This document shows positions 52,601 through 60,448 of a DNA stretch of 64,000 bases, in pieces. The notes beneath the pieces were generated by a model. The model made no database searches and was not told where the DNA came from. It worked only from the letters and a program-made list of their open reading frames with translations. Source of the stretch: Nonomuraea wenchangensis (GTDB lineage: Bacteria > Actinomycetota > Actinomycetes > Streptosporangiales > Streptosporangiaceae); NCBI RefSeq assembly GCF_900111685.1, contig NZ_FOHX01000009.1, positions 62,001 to 126,000 of the forward strand, in the 5' to 3' direction. The position numbers were made by a program, and so were the translations under genes. The number at the start of each line of letters is the position of its first letter. Position 1 is the first letter of the stretch.

Positions 52601-53172
52601 CGCCCGCGCAGGGCGGGAGCCGTGCCGCGGCGGGAGCCCCAGCCCGTACGCCCGGTCGTCGGCTCGGCGACCGGGGCCTGCCCGGCCGCGGCGGCAGCGG
52701 CGGCGACCGCCGGCCGGACCTGCCGCGGACCCGCCGCCCGCTGCGCCTCGGCCCGCCGCTGCGCCTGCCGCGCCTTGGCGGGACGCCGGGCCTTGACCCG
52801 GACCGGGGCGGTGCGCCACACGCGGGCGGAGAAGGTGACGGTCTCCGGCTCGGCCCCGGGCGCGAGGCGGTACCAGGCCTTCGGCTCGCCCAGGTAGCGC
52901 ATCTGGGACTCCAGCAGCTCGGTGAGCCGCTTGCCCTCGATGACGGGACGGGTCGACAACCACGTCACGATGCCCGGCGGCACCAGGAACAGCACGTGCC
53001 ACGGCATCGCCACCGGCACGCCCACCAGGATCAGCAGGAGGGACCACGGGACGAACACCCCGACGAAGACGCCGATCCAGACGATGGGGAGCGGCATCGG
53101 CAGGCGTAGGTCGTAGAGCTTGTAGAGCCGCTTCTCGATGCGCCAGATGTTCGTGTACGTGGGCAGGTCCAC
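49618..53172 (-). CDS. TcpE-like domain fused by a long disordered linker to a MinD/ParA-like domain
   Basis: The protein has 1184 residues. Residues 1-110 match TcpE: DLPTYTNIWRIEKRLYKLYD, two adjacent membrane helices (IVWIGVFVGVFVPWSLLLIL and VLFLVPPGIVTW) and LTELLESQMRYLGEPK. Residues 130-870 are Ala/Glu/Arg/Pro-rich with tandem repeats and probably disordered. From about residue 900 a MinD-like fold appears: RILVLGCTGGAGQSTTALML, VVAVDANTGGDTL and LAVIDPAAAL. The P-loop lysine is glutamine (CAG codon), as in atypical ParA/TadZ proteins, so ATP hydrolysis is doubtful. GTG 53172 has AGGAGG five bases upstream. The fusion could place or polarise the channel. It lies directly upstream of the VirB4-like gene. 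Confidence 0.83.
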   Translation of the reverse strand: MDLPTYTNIWRIEKRLYKLYDLRLPMPLPIVWIGVFVGVFVPWSLLLILVGVPVAMPWHVLFLVPPGIVTWLSTRPVIEGKRLTELLESQMRYLGEPKAWYRLAPGAEPETVTFSARVWRTAPVRVKARRPAKARQAQRRAEAQRAAGPRQVRPAVAAAAAAAGQAPVAEPTTGRTGWGSRRGTAPALRGRMRQGAPEALPAGTGRDRPLALPPGADPSGADRPTEPVRERVRQEDGAEAVRGRARQEDGAEAVRGQARQEDGARRKGGKRRMFGREDAVQEAASQQTALREAALREAALREATLREATHGAGQEPAAPEQLIAPQTHEQGRAEASAPEQGESTAAERGDARGREPGTASARERDETQTRAQVPGETAADAESGEARDHGAAEGQDVRGGTVVPIRSGQSRKSAAGAAKPIDTEALRRLRRLAASADAPSDAAARADARTDAGERVDSERHEDEVARDQHRKGQPPRLGPALVLPGPHRAWPPLDPNAKPLPRPPAPRPEQQARDAATGAQASSGGDAPGGVTATGAEDGHGAAAGEVVASGAPADAPAASPPAADAPEHSSSLTASGDAAVSGGDAVSGPVVSGDAVSGESERPTASGNTGSTEGTEDAEDAGSTEAAPSAEAHEPERSEPDPTAAATGAEAPRSAEAARSTEAVRSTEVHEPGRSEPDAAAAAAGAEAVRNTEAAQGTEAAQGTGASRSAEDAEAGRSADTGGGGDAEEGGERGRRGGGWPRLAPVAPDVPAPAHRAPERPIAPAAHRAPELPAAPAAHRAPELPLAPAAHRGPELPAAPAAHRGPELPAAPAAHRGPERPVAPLRGRPGAPADGRSGDLVAPVPGPRPGEGRVRRVESVVGRDSGGWRRIAQVVVGGSSVRTDGSEIDEARARAVFGGSRRILVLGCTGGAGQSTTALMLGHTFAQYRDDRVVAVDANTGGDTLTSRIEPETPETLTSLLSGLDRVSGYLTMRGYTTRTASGLEVISADTDAGAEQRLADRSLFSDHRLGESMRLLDRHYKLAVIDPAAALAARLLPYADQLVLVVPASEEASEAVAMTYEWLDGHGCAELRRRAVMVVNGVSRRSMADVEQAESVARGRCRAIVRVPWEDDLAPGGAEVVDPGQLRAAGRRAYLALAGVVVAGFAAQSAQTARTAQSAQSVRPSDEELASDPPGTRIGER
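50701..50916. repeat. six tandem 36-bp units in coding sequence
   Basis: Units of 36 bp, each close to GGCGGGCAGCTCGGGCCCGC followed by GGTGCGCCGCGGGGGC, run from 50701 to 50916. They encode the 12-residue repeat AHRGPELPAAPA in the linker of the TcpE-MinD-like protein. The first three units are almost identical, indicating recent expansion. Confidence 0.85.
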
Positions 53173-53228
53173 CCGGTCCTCCTCCCTCACCCGCTCGTGT
53201 ATGACCGCCGCCGGACGGTCTCAACCCT

Positions 53229-53510
53229 TTACTTGATGCCCAGTGCGCCGGCGATCGCCTTTGCCGTCACCTCGATGATGTTGGGAACGTAGAAGATCAC
53301 CCCGATGGCCACCGCCAAGATCAGGAACTGGACGAACCGGGTGATCTCACGGGTGAAGAGGAAGAAGAGCGCGACCACCGACACCACCACCAGGAACAAC
53401 GGGGCGAAGAACGCCCGTAGGAAGTCGGCGAGCCCTCCGGTGTCGATGCCGGTCGACGTGGGCGCCGGCGTCAGCTGCAGCAAGGAGAGCACTATGGTCT
53501 TCAAGGTCAC
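53229..53510 (-). CDS. small membrane protein, TcpD/VirB2-like position
   Basis: The protein has 93 residues with two hydrophobic segments (FFAPLFLVVVSVVALFFLF and FVQFLILAVAIGVIFYVPNI) separated by a short basic loop, the size and shape of TcpD-like or pilin-like VirB2 small proteins of transfer loci. GTG 53510 has GGAGG seven bases upstream. It lies between the TcpC-like and TcpE-like genes, as TcpD does in pCW3-type operons. Assignment rests on size, topology and position only. Confidence 0.72.
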   Translation of the reverse strand: MTLKTIVLSLLQLTPAPTSTGIDTGGLADFLRAFFAPLFLVVVSVVALFFLFTREITRFVQFLILAVAIGVIFYVPNIIEVTAKAIAGALGIK

Positions 53511-53558
53511 TTCTCGTCCTCCCGGGGGGTACCGTTCTGCGGCGCGACGGACGGGCCT

Positions 53559-54578
53559 TTAGTCAACGACCCGCCCGGCGCCGCGGATGTCGGCGACGAA
53601 CCATTTGTCGCCCTGCTTCTCGACGGTGAGCCGGTAGGCCTGCTCCAGACGCGCGCCGACCGCGGCGGGGTCGGTGGCGTTGGGGGTGGGCGGGGCGTCG
53701 CCGTTCGGCACGACCCACACGACCACCGCCTGAATCTCTCTTGTGGCACCCCCCACAGGCACCACGACCTTCTTGAGCTCGGCGAAGGTGAACGTGCCGC
53801 CGAAGCTGGGCAGGCTCTTGCCGGCGGCGACGTAGCGCTGCAGCCCGGCGGCCTCGCCGGACGCGTAGTCCTTGAAGAAGCCCTCCAGCTGCGGCTTCAG
53901 CTCGGCGGCCGCCGCGTCGTCGGTCTCCGGGGGCGCGATCTGGGGCAGCTCGGCGGGCGCGGGCGCGGGCAGGATCGCCGGCCGCCCGGACACCACGAAG
54001 CGCCTGCCGCCCTCGTCGCCTGAGTAGTAGACCGGCACCGACAGCATCATGCGCCGCGGGCCGGACTGGAAGGCCACGCTGACCACGGCGTTCTGGTCGT
54101 CGCCGACCTCGACGTCGTACGCCTGGATCGCGACGGCGGACAGCTTGCCGAAACCGTCCCAGCCCATCTGCGGGTCGGAGGCGTCGGGCAGGAACGCGGC
54201 GAGCTTGCGCGACCTGCTGTCCGCGTCGTCGGGACTGAAATTGAGATAGACACCGGCGAACTGGGCAGCGAAGGCCATCCCCCGCTGCGTGGGGAAACCC
54301 GTCTCGGCCGCCGGGGCACCCACATTGGACGTTGGGCCCTCTTGCTGGGTAAATCGCTCAAATGGTGCACGAATCCCATTCACCACGATAACCACAATAA
54401 GCGCCCAGAGAATGATGCGGCCCACCCAGACGAGCCACCGCCCGCCGCCGCCGGACCAGCCACCGCGCCGCGGCCTGCGGGGCGGCGGCACGTCGTAGTC
54501 GGCTGGGTCAAGGGTCGCGGAAAGGCCGTGCCCGTCAGCGATCCGAGGATCGTGCTGGACGGTAGACCTACGAGCCAT
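53559..54578 (-). CDS. TcpC/VirB8-like transfer channel protein
   Basis: The protein has 339 residues. A basic cytoplasmic start (RRPRRGGWSGGGGRWLVWVG) precedes one helix (RIILWALIVVIVVNGI). The outer part has two similar NTF2-like domains: residues ~95-190 (AAQFAGVYLNFSPDD, LSVPVYYSG) and ~215-335 (LEGFFKDYASGEAAGLQRYV, TVEKQGDKWFVADIRG), as in conjugation protein TcpC. It is the first gene of the minus-strand transfer-like operon. ATG 54578 with GGAGG four bases upstream is preferred over the adjacent GTG 54581. Confidence 0.85.
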   Translation of the reverse strand: MARRSTVQHDPRIADGHGLSATLDPADYDVPPPRRPRRGGWSGGGGRWLVWVGRIILWALIVVIVVNGIRAPFERFTQQEGPTSNVGAPAAETGFPTQRGMAFAAQFAGVYLNFSPDDADSRSRKLAAFLPDASDPQMGWDGFGKLSAVAIQAYDVEVGDDQNAVVSVAFQSGPRRMMLSVPVYYSGDEGGRRFVVSGRPAILPAPAPAELPQIAPPETDDAAAAELKPQLEGFFKDYASGEAAGLQRYVAAGKSLPSFGGTFTFAELKKVVVPVGGATREIQAVVVWVVPNGDAPPTPNATDPAAVGARLEQAYRLTVEKQGDKWFVADIRGAGRVVD

Positions 54579-54909
54579 CACGCCTCCGCTCGCGCCGATC
54601 CCCCCGGCTGGCGCGGTGTCGTCCGTTGCCGATCCCCATCATCCGCGGTGAAGTAGTCACCCTATCCGGTCTCCGCCATTCTTCCAGGAAAGCCACGCCC
54701 ATGCTGCAGGCACGACCGCCCTCACGGCAAACCGGGGCCTTGGGACAGGCCCCAGTACCGATTCCTGTCAGTTCCCGGTAGAAACGGCTTTTGACCAGGA
54801 CAAACGCCTAAAATCGCCTAGCGCGACGGCCACGGATTCCTGTCCAGAACAGGCATGTACCTCTCACGACCTGCGCATTCGGTATGGGTCACCGGATTCC
54901 GGAGCCGCG
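54579..54909. other. gene-free interval upstream of the transfer-like operon
   Basis: The interval must contain the promoter of the minus-strand operon, but no clear -35/-10 pair was found. It holds a hairpin GGGGCCT-N6-AGGCCCC (54734-54753), a direct repeat of GATTCCTGTC at 54760-54769 and 54835-54844, and CCTGT-CCAGA-ACAGG beside the second copy. The repeated decamer could be a regulator site. Confidence 0.35.
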
Positions 54910-55302
54910 TCAGGCGGGCTCGGGATCCTGCATCGAACGCCCCCTGCGCCGGCTCTGGAGATCGACGACGCCGGTGCGGCTCTGGGCGTCGGCGGCCCCG
55001 CCCTGGACGGCGCTCTGGACGGCGCTCTGGACGGTGGTGACCCTGCTCTGGAGGTCGACGACCGTCGGGCGGACCGACCGCTCCAGCGAGCCGCGCAGGT
55101 CGGCCAGCATCTCCGCGGCGTCGCGGTCGCGCATGCGGCTGACCATCTCGTTGCGCTCGTCCACCTTCCTGCGCAGGTAGGCCTCCCTGTTGACGCGCAG
55201 GCCGTACATGAGCTCGACCCTGATCAGGGCCAGCTCCTCCTCCAGGCTGATCCCCGCGAGCGTCGGAGCGGGGCGTCGTTTCCGGATGATGCGACGGATC
55301 AT
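54910..55302 (-). CDS. small helical protein with VVDLQSR repeats, unknown function
   Basis: The protein has 130 residues, is basic and largely helical. It opens MIRRIIRKRRPAPTLAG and has EEELALIRVELMYGLRVNRE and RKVDERNEMVSRMRDRDAAE, a probable coiled coil. VVDLQSR occurs twice, flanking TVQSAVQSAVQGG, which reads as a short internal duplication. ATG 55302 has GGGAGG seven bases upstream. It lies alone between the transfer-like operon and ychF on the same strand. No family is recognised. Confidence 0.65.
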   Translation of the reverse strand: MIRRIIRKRRPAPTLAGISLEEELALIRVELMYGLRVNREAYLRRKVDERNEMVSRMRDRDAAEMLADLRGSLERSVRPTVVDLQSRVTTVQSAVQSAVQGGAADAQSRTGVVDLQSRRRGRSMQDPEPA

Positions 55303-55463
55303 GAGGGGCCTCCCGAGTCAGCGTGAACGCCGTGACGATTCGACGCGCGGGGGCCCAAAGTGGTTGACACTTAAACACGTTCGGCACGTCACCATGACAG
55401 TGTCGGCAACACAGCGTAGCGAAGCGTCACGCCTGGCCACCGGAGACGCGCGGGCGCGGGGCG

Positions 55464-56540
55464 TCAGACGTTGAAGCGGAACTCCACCACGTCGCCGTCG
55501 CGCATCACGTAGTCCTTGCCCTCGATGCGCGCCTTGCCCGCCGAGCGGGCGTTGGCGATCGAGCCGGCCTCGACCAGGTCGTCGAACGAGACCACCTCGG
55601 CCTTGATGAAGCCCCGCTGGAAGTCGGTGTGGATCACGCCGGCCGCCTCGGGGGCCGTGGCGCCCTTGCGGATGGTCCAGGCCCTGGTCTCCTTGGGGCC
55701 CGCCGTGAGGTAGGTCTGCAGGCCGAGCGTCTCGAAGCCGACCCGGGCGAGCTGGCGCAGGCCCGACTCCTCCTGGCCGACCGACTGCAGCAGCTCCAGC
55801 GCCTCCTCCTCGTCGAGCTCGACCAGCTCGGACTCGATCTTGGCGTCGAGGAAGACGGCCTCGGCGGGGGCGACCAGCGTCGAGAGCTGCTCCCTGAGCG
55901 CGGTGTCGGTGAGCTCGTCGGCGTCGAGGTTGAACACGTAGAGGAACGGCTTGGCCGTCAGCAGGTGGAGCTCGCGCAGCTCCTCGCGGTCGAGGCCGCT
56001 CTCGAAGATGGTCTTGCCGGTCTCCAGGACGGCCAGCGCGGCCTCCGCGGCCTCCAGCGCGGCCTTCTTGTCCTTGTTGTTGCGCGCCTCCTTCTGCAGG
56101 CGCGGCACGGCCTTCTCGACCGTCTGCAGGTCGGCCATGATCAGCTCGGTGTTGATCGTCTCGATGTCCCGCTTGGGGGAGATCTCCCCGTCGACGTGGG
56201 TGACGTCGGGGTCGCCGAAGACCCGGATCACCTGGCAGATCGCGTCGGTGTCGCGGATGTTGGCGAGGAACTGGTTGCCCCGCCCCTGTCCCTCCGAGGC
56301 CCCCTTGACCAGGCCCGCGATGTCGACGAACTCGACCTTGGCGGGCAGGATGCGCGCCGAGCCGAAGATCCCGGCCAGCACGGGCAGGCGGTCGTCCGGC
56401 ACGCCCACGATGCCCACGTTGGGCTCGATGGTGGCGAACGGGTAGTTGGCCGCGAGCGCGTTGCCGGTCTTGGTCAGCGCGTTGAACAGCGTGGACTTGC
56501 CGACGTTGGGCAGGCCGACGATGCCGATGGAGAGACTCAC
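55464..56540 (-). CDS. ychF: redox-regulated ATPase YchF (Obg family)
   Basis: YchF is a P-loop protein of the Obg family that prefers ATP and binds ribosomes. The 358-residue protein has the G1 motif GIVGLPNVGKSTLF, switch-region EFVDIAGLVKGASEGQGRGN, the atypical specificity motif FVFNLDADE-like YVFNLDADELTD, and the C-terminal TGS domain (ETRAWTIRKGATAPEAAGVI). GTG 56540 lies four bases after the point expected from a minus-strand -10 TAAACT, so translation may be leaderless. It diverges from rmuC, the conserved actinobacterial neighbourhood with ispH and xseAB. Confidence 0.96.
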   Translation of the reverse strand: MSLSIGIVGLPNVGKSTLFNALTKTGNALAANYPFATIEPNVGIVGVPDDRLPVLAGIFGSARILPAKVEFVDIAGLVKGASEGQGRGNQFLANIRDTDAICQVIRVFGDPDVTHVDGEISPKRDIETINTELIMADLQTVEKAVPRLQKEARNNKDKKAALEAAEAALAVLETGKTIFESGLDREELRELHLLTAKPFLYVFNLDADELTDTALREQLSTLVAPAEAVFLDAKIESELVELDEEEALELLQSVGQEESGLRQLARVGFETLGLQTYLTAGPKETRAWTIRKGATAPEAAGVIHTDFQRGFIKAEVVSFDDLVEAGSIANARSAGKARIEGKDYVMRDGDVVEFRFNV

Positions 56541-56631
56541 GGACAGCGAGTTTACTTGCCGCCGCACCCGGGCGGTTCGCCCGTAGCGTGTCGGGCGGAA
56601 CCGGGCGCGCAGTCCTGCGATCATCGGTCGG

Positions 56632-57885
56632 GTGGACGTCGTCGCGCTTGTCATCGGTCTGGCCGTCGGGCTGCTCGTCGGCTTCCTCGTCGCGAGGACC
56701 CGCGCGGCGGTGCGGGTCGCCGAGGCCGACGCCCGCGCCAAGGCGTCCGCCGACAAGCTGGTCTACGTCGAGGAGCAGCTCACCGAGCGGTTCCAGGCGC
56801 TGTCCACCCGCGCGCTCGACGTCAACAACCTCCGCTTCCTGGAGCTCGCAGAGACCAGGCTCGCGGCCACCAGGGCCGAGGCCGCCGGCGACCTGGATCA
56901 GCGCAGGCAGGCCGTCGAGCACCTGGTCGAGCCGCTCAAGGACGCCCTGGCGCGGGTCGAGACGCAGCTCCGTGACACCGAGTCGGGCCAGCGCGCGGCG
57001 CGGGCCGAGCTGGCCAAGCAGATGGAGTTCGTCCGCGAGAGCAGCGAGCAGCTCCGCTCCCAGACCACCGCCCTGGTGCGCGCGCTGCAACGGCCGGAGG
57101 CCCGGGGCCGCTGGGGCGAGCTCCAGCTCCGCCGGGTCGCCGAGATCGCCGGCATGCAGCGCCACTGCGACTTCGACGAGCAGGTCGCCGAGGGCCCCAT
57201 GCGGCCCGACATGGTCGTACGCCTGGCCGGCGGCAAGAACATCGTGGTCGACTCCAAGGTCTCGCTGGCGGCCTATCTGGAGGCCGCGGAGGCGTCCGAC
57301 GAGTCGCTCGCCACGGTCCGGCTCGACGCCCACGCCCGGCACGTGCGCGAGCACATCGACCGGCTGGCCGCCAAGTCCTACTGGCAGGCGTTCAACCCGT
57401 CGCCGGAGTTCGTGGTGCTGTTCATCCCCGGCGAGGCGTTCCTCGCCCCCGCGCTCGAACGCGACCCCGGCCTGCTGGAGTACGCCATGGCCCGCCGGGT
57501 GCACATCGCCACGCCGACCACGCTGATCACGATGCTGCGCACCGCGCACTACGCCTGGCAGCAGGCCGCGCTGAGCGAGAACGCGCGGGCGGTGTTCGAG
57601 CTGGGCAAGGAGCTGTACGAGCGGCTGTCGTCCCTCGGCAGGAACGTCGACTCGCTGGGGCGGGCGCTGAGCCGGGCGGTGGAGGCGTACAACAAGTCGG
57701 TCGGATCGCTCGAAAGCCGCGTGCTGGTCACCGCACGCAAACTCAACGAGCTGGGCGTCGTGGACGGAGACCTGGACCCCCCGGAGATGCTCGACGGCCT
57801 GCCGAGGCCCCTCGCATCCCCCGAACTGCTGGAAACCCCGTCACTGTTCTCCCACTCCAACGGTAAGTTGGCCAACGGGACGTAG
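56632..57885 (+). CDS. rmuC: DNA recombination protein RmuC
   Basis: The protein has 417 residues. An N-terminal membrane helix (VVALVIGLAVGLLVGFLVA) is followed by a coiled-coil stretch to about residue 155, then the conserved RmuC nuclease-like core: RGRWGELQLRRVAEIAGM, VRLAGGKNIVVDSKVSLAAY, VLFIPGEAFLAPAL and TPTTLITMLRTAHYAW. It is thought to limit recombination between inverted repeats. Start GTG 56632. Its stop overlaps by one base the GTG of the next gene (TAGTG). Confidence 0.93.
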   Translation: MDVVALVIGLAVGLLVGFLVARTRAAVRVAEADARAKASADKLVYVEEQLTERFQALSTRALDVNNLRFLELAETRLAATRAEAAGDLDQRRQAVEHLVEPLKDALARVETQLRDTESGQRAARAELAKQMEFVRESSEQLRSQTTALVRALQRPEARGRWGELQLRRVAEIAGMQRHCDFDEQVAEGPMRPDMVVRLAGGKNIVVDSKVSLAAYLEAAEASDESLATVRLDAHARHVREHIDRLAAKSYWQAFNPSPEFVVLFIPGEAFLAPALERDPGLLEYAMARRVHIATPTTLITMLRTAHYAWQQAALSENARAVFELGKELYERLSSLGRNVDSLGRALSRAVEAYNKSVGSLESRVLVTARKLNELGVVDGDLDPPEMLDGLPRPLASPELLETPSLFSHSNGKLANGT

Positions 57886-58415
57886 TGAACGGGGGTGGAC
57901 CGGTGGTGGAGAAGGGCAGAAAGCCCGCCGTCAGGCTGACCGCTCGGGGCGCCATCGCGCTCGCCCTGGTCGCCACCCTGGCCGGCTACGTGCTGGCGGC
58001 GCTGCTCGGCGTCCAGCAGGTCGTGGGCGCGGCCTTCCTGGTGTCGAGCCTGCTGGGCGTGCTGCTGGTCAACCGGCGCGAGCTGCTGTCGCTGGTGGTG
58101 GCGCCCCCGCTGGTGTTCTTCTGCGCGACGCTCTTCGTCGAGCTCGGGCGGGCGCTCGGCTCGGTGTCGATCGTGCAGTCGCTGGCGCTCGGCCTCTACA
58201 CGTCGCTGACCCGCGGCGCGCCGTGGCTGTTCGCCGGCTCGGCCGTCGTGCTCGGCGTGGCGCTCCGGCGCGGCCTGTGGGACAACGTACGCGACCTGCG
58301 CGCGGAGCTGAAGGCGGACGCGGAGACGCCGCGCCCGCGGCAGCCGACGTTCGTGCCCGAGCCCGAGGGCTACTTCGAGCCCAAGGTCTACGGGACGCCG
58401 CGCGGCGAGGACTGA
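57885..58415 (+). CDS. DUF6542 membrane protein
   Basis: The protein has 176 residues with four hydrophobic segments (GAIALALVATLAGYVLAALL, VVGAAFLVSSLLGVLLV, VVAPPLVFFCATLFVEL, WLFAGSAVVLGVALRRG) and a cytoplasmic tail ending in PKVYGTPRGED. It matches the actinobacterial DUF6542 proteins encoded beside ispH and xseA. The start is GTG 57885, overlapping the rmuC stop, or GTG 57903. It converges on ispH. Function unknown. Confidence 0.8.
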   Translation: MNGGGPVVEKGRKPAVRLTARGAIALALVATLAGYVLAALLGVQQVVGAAFLVSSLLGVLLVNRRELLSLVVAPPLVFFCATLFVELGRALGSVSIVQSLALGLYTSLTRGAPWLFAGSAVVLGVALRRGLWDNVRDLRAELKADAETPRPRQPTFVPEPEGYFEPKVYGTPRGED

Positions 58416-58445
58416 CCGCTCCCCCGCCGCTCCGGCGACCCGGCC

Positions 58446-59414
58446 TCAGGGGCGTGCGCGAAGGTCCTTGCGCAGCTCGTGGGGCAGGGCGAAACGCATG
58501 CTCTCCTGCACCGGCTCGACCTCGCTGACGTCGCCGAAGCCGTGCTTGGCCAGCCGCGCCAGCACCTCCTCGACCAGCTCCTCGGGCACGGACGCGCCGC
58601 TCGTGACGCCGACCGTGGTGACGCCCTCCAGCCACTCGTCCTGGATGAAGTCGGCGTTGTCGACGAGGTAGGAGGCGTCGGCGCCGTAGTCCTTCGCCAC
58701 CTCGACCAGGCGCTTGGAGTTGGAGGAGTTCTCGGAGCCGACCACGATGACGAGCTGCGACTCGGCGGCGATCTCCTTGACCGCGATCTGGCGGTTCTGG
58801 GTGGCGTAGCAGATGTCGTCGCTCGGCGGGTCGAGCAGGTTGGGGAAGCGCTGCTTGAGCCGGGTCACGGTCTCGGTGGTCTCGTCGACCGAGAGCGTGG
58901 TCTGCGACAGCCACACCAGCCGGCTCGGGTCCTTCACCTCGACCTGGTCGACCGCGTCGAGGCCGTCGACGAGCTGGATGTGCCGCGGCGCCTCGCCGGA
59001 GGTGCCCTCGACCTCCTCGTGGCCCTCGTGCCCGATCAGCAGGATCTCGTAGTCCTGGCCGGCGAACCGCTTGGCCTCGTTGTGCACCTTGGTGACCAGC
59101 GGGCAGGTGGCGTCGATGGTGCGCAGGCGGCGCTCCTTGGCCTCCTCGTGCACCGCGGGCGACACGCCGTGGGCCGAGAACACCACGATCGAGTCCTCGG
59201 GCACCTCCTCGGTCTCCTCGACGAAGATGGCGCCCCTGGCCTCAAGGGTTTTGACCACGTGCGTGTTGTGAACGATCTGCTTGCGGACGTAGATCGGGGC
59301 GCCGTACTGCTCCAGCGCCTTCTCGACCGCGACCACGGCTCGATCGACTCCGGCGCAGTAGCCCCGTGGCTTGGCTACGAGGACTCGGCGGGAAGAGGGG
59401 GTCTGGGGCTCCAT
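58446..59414 (-). CDS. ispH: 4-hydroxy-3-methylbut-2-enyl diphosphate reductase
   Basis: IspH (LytB) performs the last step of the MEP isoprenoid pathway. The 322-residue protein has the three cluster cysteines in PRGYCAGVDRA, IDATCPLVTKVH and DDICYATQNRQ, plus the substrate motifs VVGSENSSNSKRL and VGVTSGASVPEELVE. ATG 59414 lies seven bases after a minus-strand -10-like TAGCAT, so leaderless expression is plausible. It diverges from the lipid-droplet-type protein, as in mycobacteria. Its presence shows that the organism uses the MEP pathway. Confidence 0.96.
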   Translation of the reverse strand: MEPQTPSSRRVLVAKPRGYCAGVDRAVVAVEKALEQYGAPIYVRKQIVHNTHVVKTLEARGAIFVEETEEVPEDSIVVFSAHGVSPAVHEEAKERRLRTIDATCPLVTKVHNEAKRFAGQDYEILLIGHEGHEEVEGTSGEAPRHIQLVDGLDAVDQVEVKDPSRLVWLSQTTLSVDETTETVTRLKQRFPNLLDPPSDDICYATQNRQIAVKEIAAESQLVIVVGSENSSNSKRLVEVAKDYGADASYLVDNADFIQDEWLEGVTTVGVTSGASVPEELVEEVLARLAKHGFGDVSEVEPVQESMRFALPHELRKDLRARP

Positions 59415-59515
59415 ACTTCTTATGCTACGTGGAGCGACCATCTGGCCCGCCCCGTGCGTGGTAGCCCGCGGTTTGCCAGACTGGCCGTCCAATACTGACC
59501 TCCCAGGGAGACGTC

Positions 59516-60421
59516 ATGTCCCTCAGCGACGTGATACGCAACATCGCTAAAACCGTCACCAACAAGGACGAGCTGAAGGAGAAGGCCAAAGACCTTCCGC
59601 TGCTCGTCATCCAGAACACGCTCAGCGCCGCCGGACAGGCACTGCTGGTCGTCGACCGGGTGAAGAACTCGATCAAGGGCATCGGCGGCAAGGCGGAGCG
59701 CGAGGAGACGGGCGAGTCGCGTCCCTCCGCCGCCGACCAGATCGCCGCGGCCCCGGCCGTGAGCGAGGAGGACAAGCCGGCGCGTAAGGAGCCGGTCATC
59801 TTCGCACCGCGTCCCGCCGCCGGTGAGACGAACGGCGCCGCCAAGGCCAAGCCGGACCCGGTCATCTTCACCCCGTCCAAGCCCGCCGCGCAGCCCGAGC
59901 CCGCCGCCGAGCCCGCGGCGAAGGCCGACCCGAAGGTCACGGACAAGCCCGCCGAGCCGGCCCCCGCGCCCGAGCCCGAGCCCGCCGCCGTCAAGGTCGA
60001 GCCGGTCGCGGCGCCCGAGCCCGCGGCCAAGGTCGAGCCGGTCGCCGCGCCCGAGCCCGTCGCCGCGCCTGAGCCCGTCGCCGCGCCCGAGCCCGTCGTC
60101 GCGCCTGAGCCCGCGGCCAAGGTCGAGCCGGTGTCGGTCACCCCGGCCGAGCCCGTGGCCGAGCCGGTGGCCGAGCCGGTCGCCGAGCCCGGCCCCGAGC
60201 CCGTCACCGAAGGGCCGGTTCCCGGGGTGCCCGCGGCCGGGCTCGTGGAGCCGCTTCCCGGCTACGGCGAGCTGACCGTCGCGTCCCTGCGCGCCCGCAT
60301 GCGCGGCAAGACCGCCGCCCAGATCGGCGACTTCCTCGCCTACGAGCGCGCCACCCAGGACCGCCCGGAGGTGGTGCGCATGTACGAGAACCGCCTCGTC
60401 AAGCTGCAGGCCGGCGAGTAG
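59516..60421 (+). CDS. lipid-droplet-associated-type protein with PEPVAA repeats
   Basis: The protein has 301 residues. The N-terminal ~60 residues (MSLSDVIRNIAKTVTNKDEL, then LPLLVIQNTLSAAGQALLVV) are an amphipathic helical region. The middle is Pro/Glu/Ala-rich with PEPVAA and VAEP repeats. A conserved C-terminal helical domain reads LPGYGELTVASLRARMRG, then FLAYERATQDRPEV. Homologues between ispH and xseA (Rv1109c position) are annotated as lipid-droplet associated. ATG 59516 has AGGGAG upstream. It is followed by xseA 27 bases later, probably in one operon. Confidence 0.8.
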   Translation: MSLSDVIRNIAKTVTNKDELKEKAKDLPLLVIQNTLSAAGQALLVVDRVKNSIKGIGGKAEREETGESRPSAADQIAAAPAVSEEDKPARKEPVIFAPRPAAGETNGAAKAKPDPVIFTPSKPAAQPEPAAEPAAKADPKVTDKPAEPAPAPEPEPAAVKVEPVAAPEPAAKVEPVAAPEPVAAPEPVAAPEPVVAPEPAAKVEPVSVTPAEPVAEPVAEPVAEPGPEPVTEGPVPGVPAAGLVEPLPGYGELTVASLRARMRGKTAAQIGDFLAYERATQDRPEVVRMYENRLVKLQAGE

Positions 60422-60448
60422 ACCGCACCGAGCCCGTAGTCTTCCGCC

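Noticed and set aside
49966..53109. Plus-strand frame of over 1000 codons opposite the TcpE-MinD-like gene
   Set aside because: It mirrors the repetitive low-complexity linker and has no start signal or known domain; the minus strand has a good ribosome site and conserved ends.
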